DNA of 10,000 bases from Acropora yongei. Its lineage: Eukaryota > Cnidaria > Anthozoa > Scleractinia > Acroporidae. The number at the start of each line of letters is the position of its first letter. The first letter of the stretch is position 1. The translations under genes were made by a program, and so were the position numbers. The notes beneath the pieces were generated by a model. That model made no database searches. It was not told where the DNA came from and saw only the letters and a program-made list of their open reading frames with translations. The stretch is taken from the NCBI GenBank assembly GCA_014634225.1, contig BLFN01000003.1:2527574-2537573 (forward strand). The letters are read 5' to 3'. Below, one piece after another: positions 6,696-10,000 of this stretch.

Positions 6696-7200
6696 AAAGC
6701 AAAAATATTTTTTAGTCGTACTTTAACGAACAACATTCTATTACTTGAGGCTAGAATCAGGGCTAGCGTATAGTTGCGCAGCCCACCAAACGTATCAGTA
6801 CTTGCAACTTGCTGAGCGTTAACTCGCAACACGCAAACTCGCAACTTGGTTAACTTATCTTTAGTGCGAAGAATGGAAAGCTGAAAAGACCGGAAAAGCG
6901 GTGTGATCATTTGCTCTCAAAATGGGATCGAAAAACATTGTAATTTGACCAAAAAGATAGGTTGTGATTGCGTGATTGTCAGAAAGACTACTAAAAGATC
7001 TGAGCGTGAGCAAGTCTCTGCTACGATATTTGGACTGACCGATTCCGGTCATAATCTTCTAATCTTTGGAAACCATTACGAATGTACAGAAATATGTATG
7101 TGTGTTGTAAAACAGTGGAAGAAAAAACGAAAACCAGAAAATGGCGATTGAAAGGACGTAAAAAGATGCCAGTTACATTACGATTACAGAGATATTCTTT
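6696..7200. other. Intergenic stretch without assignable genes
   Basis: Several overlapping open frames on both strands (for example plus 6903-7151) contain no recognisable motif. A small cluster of CGCAAC/TTGCAAC repeats occurs near 6800-6850. Nothing functional could be supported. Confidence 0.45.
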
Positions 7201-8545
7201 AAGTGCTGGTTCAGTCATTTTTCATCTCTTAGTTTTATCGATTCTTCATTGTTTTCAGAGCGGAAATAGGTATTTTTTATCTCTTGCCTTTACAATTCTT
7301 CAATATTTTAAATGTGGAACCAAGGAAGTAGGAATTTTTCAACCCGTACTTTTATCAATTCTTCGATGACTTAAGTAAGAAAATGGGGGACTAGGTATTT
7401 TTAAATCCCCGCCTTTATCAATACTCTCAGAATTTTTCTATGCGGGAGTGTAGAGATAGATCATTAGTTTTTCCTCCCCTCCCTTTAAGAATTTTTATTC
7501 TTTTGAAGTGCGAGAGTGTAGAAGTACATAACATTCACGCGTTATCTTTATGAATTCTTCAGTATTTTCTGTGCGCAAAGCAAAGTAGACATTTTTCATC
7601 CTTATCTTCATGAATCATTCAGTATTTTCTGCGCGGAGTGCATAAGTAGATCTTTTTCTTTCCATATCTTTATGAACTGAATATTCTTCAGCATTTTCAG
7701 TGCGGAGTCAAAGAGTATATGTTTTTCATCCTTTTTCTTTACAAAGTGTTCAGTATTTTCAGTTCGGAGTGCGAAAGTAGATGTTTTTCATCCTTTATCT
7801 TCATAATTTCTTCAGTATTTTCTGTGCGCAAAGCAAAACTTTAGATGTTTTTCATCCATCATATTTATAAATACTTCAGCATTTTCAGTGCGGAATGCAA
7901 AAGATGTTTTCATCGTTTATCTTCATAATTTCTTCAGTATTCTCTGTGCGGAGTCAAAAAGTAGAGTGTTTTTGCAGAGTGAAAATGTAGATGTTTTTCA
8001 TCCTTGTCTTGATTAATTCTTCAGTATTTTCTGCGCGGAGTGCATAAGTAGATGTGTTTCATCCATCATATTTATGAATTCGCCAACATTTTCAGTGCGT
8101 TGGGCAAAAGATTTGCATCCATCATCTGTGCAAAAGTAGATGTTTCTCATCCCTTACCTTTATGAATTCTTCAGCATATTCTGTGCGGAGTCAAAAAGTA
8201 CATGTTTCTCATCCTTTACCCTTCTGAATTCTTCGGTATTTTCTGTGCGGAAGCGAAAGTAGATGTTTCTCATCCCTTACCTTAATGAATTCTTCAGTAT
8301 TTTCTGTGCGTAAACCCTAAAAGTGGATGTTTTTCATGCCTCGTCTCTGTGATCTCGTCAGCATTTTCAGTGTGGAGTGCTAACGTAAATCTTTTTCATC
8401 GCTAATCCTAATGAATTCTTCTGTATTTTCAGTGCGGGAATGCAAAACTAACTGTTTTTCATCCTTTATCCTTATTGATTCCTCAGGATTTTTGATGCGG
8501 AGTGCAAAAGTAGATATTATTAATCCCTCATCCTTGTATGTTAAA
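7201..8545 (+). repeat. Diverged minisatellite, ~20 units, period ~62 bp
   Basis: The core TTCAGTATTTTCTGTGCGGA, or a variant, recurs near 7240, 7296, 7353, 7418, 7483, 7552, 7612, 7682, 7746, 7806, 7870, 7929, 8016, 8078, 8163, 8226, 8287, 8351, 8412 and 8475. Most steps are 59-64 bp; two of 85-87 bp hold partial extra units. Each unit continues GTGCAAAAGTAGATGTTTTT, then CATCCTTTATCTTTATGAAT. The first five units are much more diverged than those from 7552 on, giving a decaying 5' flank. All units lie in the same orientation. No long frame or RNA-gene signature runs through it, so it looks like non-coding tandem repeat expansion. Confidence 0.9.
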
Positions 8546-8713
8546 CTAGAATCATTTTTTTACATTCCAGAGGAACTTAAATGGCCGTTTATAGATGATA
8601 GGTTTGATAAAACGACCTCAAATGTTTAAGACAGGTGAGATCCTTTTTACAAAAATGATTAAGGCTGTGTAAGTGTTTGATGATTAAGCGTTTGTCCCTC
8701 GTAAACCCAATGA

Positions 8714-8874
8714 TAGCGACCTTCCGATTGGAGTGCGAGGACGACTACGAGTACGAGTTTTCCATTCTGAGCACGCGCTTTAGGTTTGGCGGGCGAAAAT
8801 TTTCGAACTGCGCGTGCTCAGAACTTAAAACTCGTACTCGCAGTCGTCCTCGTACTCCAATCTGAAGGTCGCTA
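8714..8874. mobile_element. MITE-like element, 63-bp inverted arms, TA flanks
   Basis: The arms at 8715-8777 (starting AGCGACCTTCCGATTGGAG) and 8811-8873 are reverse complements with about six mismatches in 63. The 33-nt loop contains the 12-bp palindrome CGAAAATTTTCG (8794-8805). If the ends are GCGACC and GGTCGC (8716-8872, 157 bp), the dinucleotide TA sits immediately outside both ends. This suggests TA target duplication as in Tc1/mariner-type or Stowaway-like MITEs. The motif GGAGTACGAGGACGAC is remembered as common in cnidarian genomes. The 62-codon frame at 8677-8865 is an artefact of this repeat. Confidence 0.75.
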
Positions 8875-9530
8875 ATCTAAAAGTGCCACTAACCCCTACA
8901 AATTTTTCAGTTCGCATAAAAAATTTTCGCTACTGCCCTGTTTACTATGGCGAAAAAGGTTTTGGGCCCTGGATTTTTCCTTCAGATATTTAACCCTTTC
9001 AAAGAAGGGAAGTTGGGAGCTTTTTTGGCCCATTGACGACAACACAGGGGAATGGGTCTAGTTTACATTGTGACGTCATCTCAGTGTTTCATTCCCCCAC
9101 GAAACAAGCATAAATAGTGAGAACAAAATCGATGCATTTTTCCTTCTTCTCACTCAACCTGCGCGGTGATCGTTTAAAAAGGGTGTTCTGTGGAAAACTC
9201 TGCAATTTTCTTGGTCACTTTTGTTGTAACATCCAAAAACAACACACGAATCAGGCATTCTGTATAAAAGAAAGATATCTCTCACTGTTTATGTTTGTTT
9301 CGCGACACGTCCACAGGTACCGTCACCAAGTGCACTTTTTTCCTTCGGTCAACGCATGCGCACCAGGTTCATCGACCCATTGCGCAGAGGTCTATTGGTC
9401 TCTGACATGCGATACCGCTGCCTATTATACATCAAGAGGCTCAACACTTTTCAAATTCGGTAAAGTTCAAACAAAATTACACAACGCCCTGGAATATTTG
9501 GTTTTTTAGGAGCAACTTTGCTGTTGTGAA
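8875..9530. other. Intergenic stretch without assignable genes
   Basis: A third intergenic GTGACGTCAT lies at 9070-9079, between the 8-bp inverted arms GGGGAATG (9047-9054) and CATTCCCC (9090-9097). The plus-strand open frame 9117-9509 (130 codons, GTG start, cysteine- and histidine-rich) has no recognised motif, no ATG at its start and no clear splice borders, so it is not called as a gene. Confidence 0.45.
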
Positions 9531-9532
9531 GA

Positions 9533-9556
9533 CAAACAAACAAACAAACAAACAAA
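9533..9556 (+). repeat. (CAAA)6 microsatellite
   Basis: Six uninterrupted CAAA units, followed by a short CACACA tail. Simple-sequence repeat. Confidence 0.95.
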
Positions 9557-10000
9557 CACACAATACTCGTGCAAAACCATCATTCGCAGTACGATGAAAG
9601 TGGGCTTGGAATCGCTTTGATCATGAAGAATCCACAAAACTTGAGTGCCTGTAAAAAAATTAGTCAGCAAACAAGTCGATTTAGATCAGCTCTCACACGA
9701 TTGCTCCATCCCACGGGAAAGTACTCTATTGTTTGAAAGATAATTATTCACATTTCGATCCGTTTCAAGTTTAACAGATATTACATGGGCTTTCTAAATG
9801 TCTAAATTTTTAATCTGTCAACCAGCCTCGGTTCAACGAACCTTGTAAAAAGTGAGAAAAGAAAAGCGAATGAGGCGACACATTTATCTTTGCCAACTAT
9901 TTACTCTTCCTGGTGACCAAAATGAAATTTACGCATAGACCGTGTTTTATGTTGAGCTAAAACCATTTTCCATGCATGGAAGAAAAGTCTTTATGCAATA
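9557..10000. other. AT-rich intergenic end of window
   Basis: No coding signal or RNA gene was seen. The only structured item is a 14-bp perfect palindrome, TTCCATGCATGGAA, at 9968-9981. Confidence 0.45.

Noticed and set aside
7201..8545. CRISPR-like array
   Set aside because: The whole ~62-bp unit is repeated, with no unique spacers between short identical repeats, and the context is an animal genome.
8411..8629. 72-codon frame leaving the minisatellite
   Set aside because: More than half of it is array sequence, and the remainder has no recognised motif.
8677..8865. 62-codon frame rich in acidic then Arg/Thr residues
   Set aside because: It runs through the inverted-repeat element at 8714-8874; the charge pattern comes from the two complementary arms.
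9117..9509. 130-codon plus-strand frame, the longest in the window
   Set aside because: GTG start, no motif recognised and no clear exon borders. One frame of this length in 10 kb over six frames is not surprising. A tBLASTn hit would revive it.
9968..9981. 14-bp perfect palindrome TTCCATGCATGGAA
   Set aside because: Isolated, near the window edge and with no neighbouring signal; plausible by chance in AT-rich DNA.

Overview
The window looks like nuclear DNA from an animal, most probably a cnidarian (anthozoan coral or sea anemone). It has short coding exons separated by AT-rich introns of about 520-1660 nt with GT-AG borders, canonical AATAAA signals, and several compact inverted-repeat elements. 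From memory, these elements resemble families that are very common in coral genomes. The taxon is an inference, since no search could be run. No prokaryotic gene organisation, tRNA, rRNA or CRISPR array was seen.

The only gene recognised with confidence is on the plus strand in the first 4.7 kb: the 3' end of SMG6 (EST1A-like), the endonuclease of nonsense-mediated mRNA decay. Its last five exons (152-305, 828-918, 1525-1648, 3306-3387, 3915-4045) splice in frame into 193 codons. These cover essentially the whole C-terminal PIN nuclease domain, with the three conserved acidic positions intact. The stop is at 4043-4045, followed by a 3' UTR of about 0.7 kb and an AATAAA at 4718-4723. The gene's 5' part, including the 14-3-3-like/TPR region, lies outside the window.

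The introns hold compact palindromic elements resembling non-autonomous DNA transposons: 434-510 in the first intron, then 1743-1813 and 1843-2001 side by side in the third. A fourth sits in intergenic DNA at 8714-8874.

Downstream of SMG6, no gene can be assigned firmly. Weak candidates are a 25-codon minus-strand ORF at 5264-5341 with a strong start context, a minus-strand terminal-exon-like ORF at 4739-4966 ending beside a minus-strand AATAAA, and a two-exon-like plus-strand ORF at 6419-6633 followed by AATAAA. None matches a family I recognise.

The most striking non-genic feature is a diverged tandem array (about 7201-8545) of roughly 20 units with a period near 62 bp. Its units fall into subtypes and show multi-unit duplication. 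The last 1.1 kb is featureless apart from a short CAAA microsatellite. I found no clear new biological system; the array and the inverted-repeat elements are the best targets for a second look.
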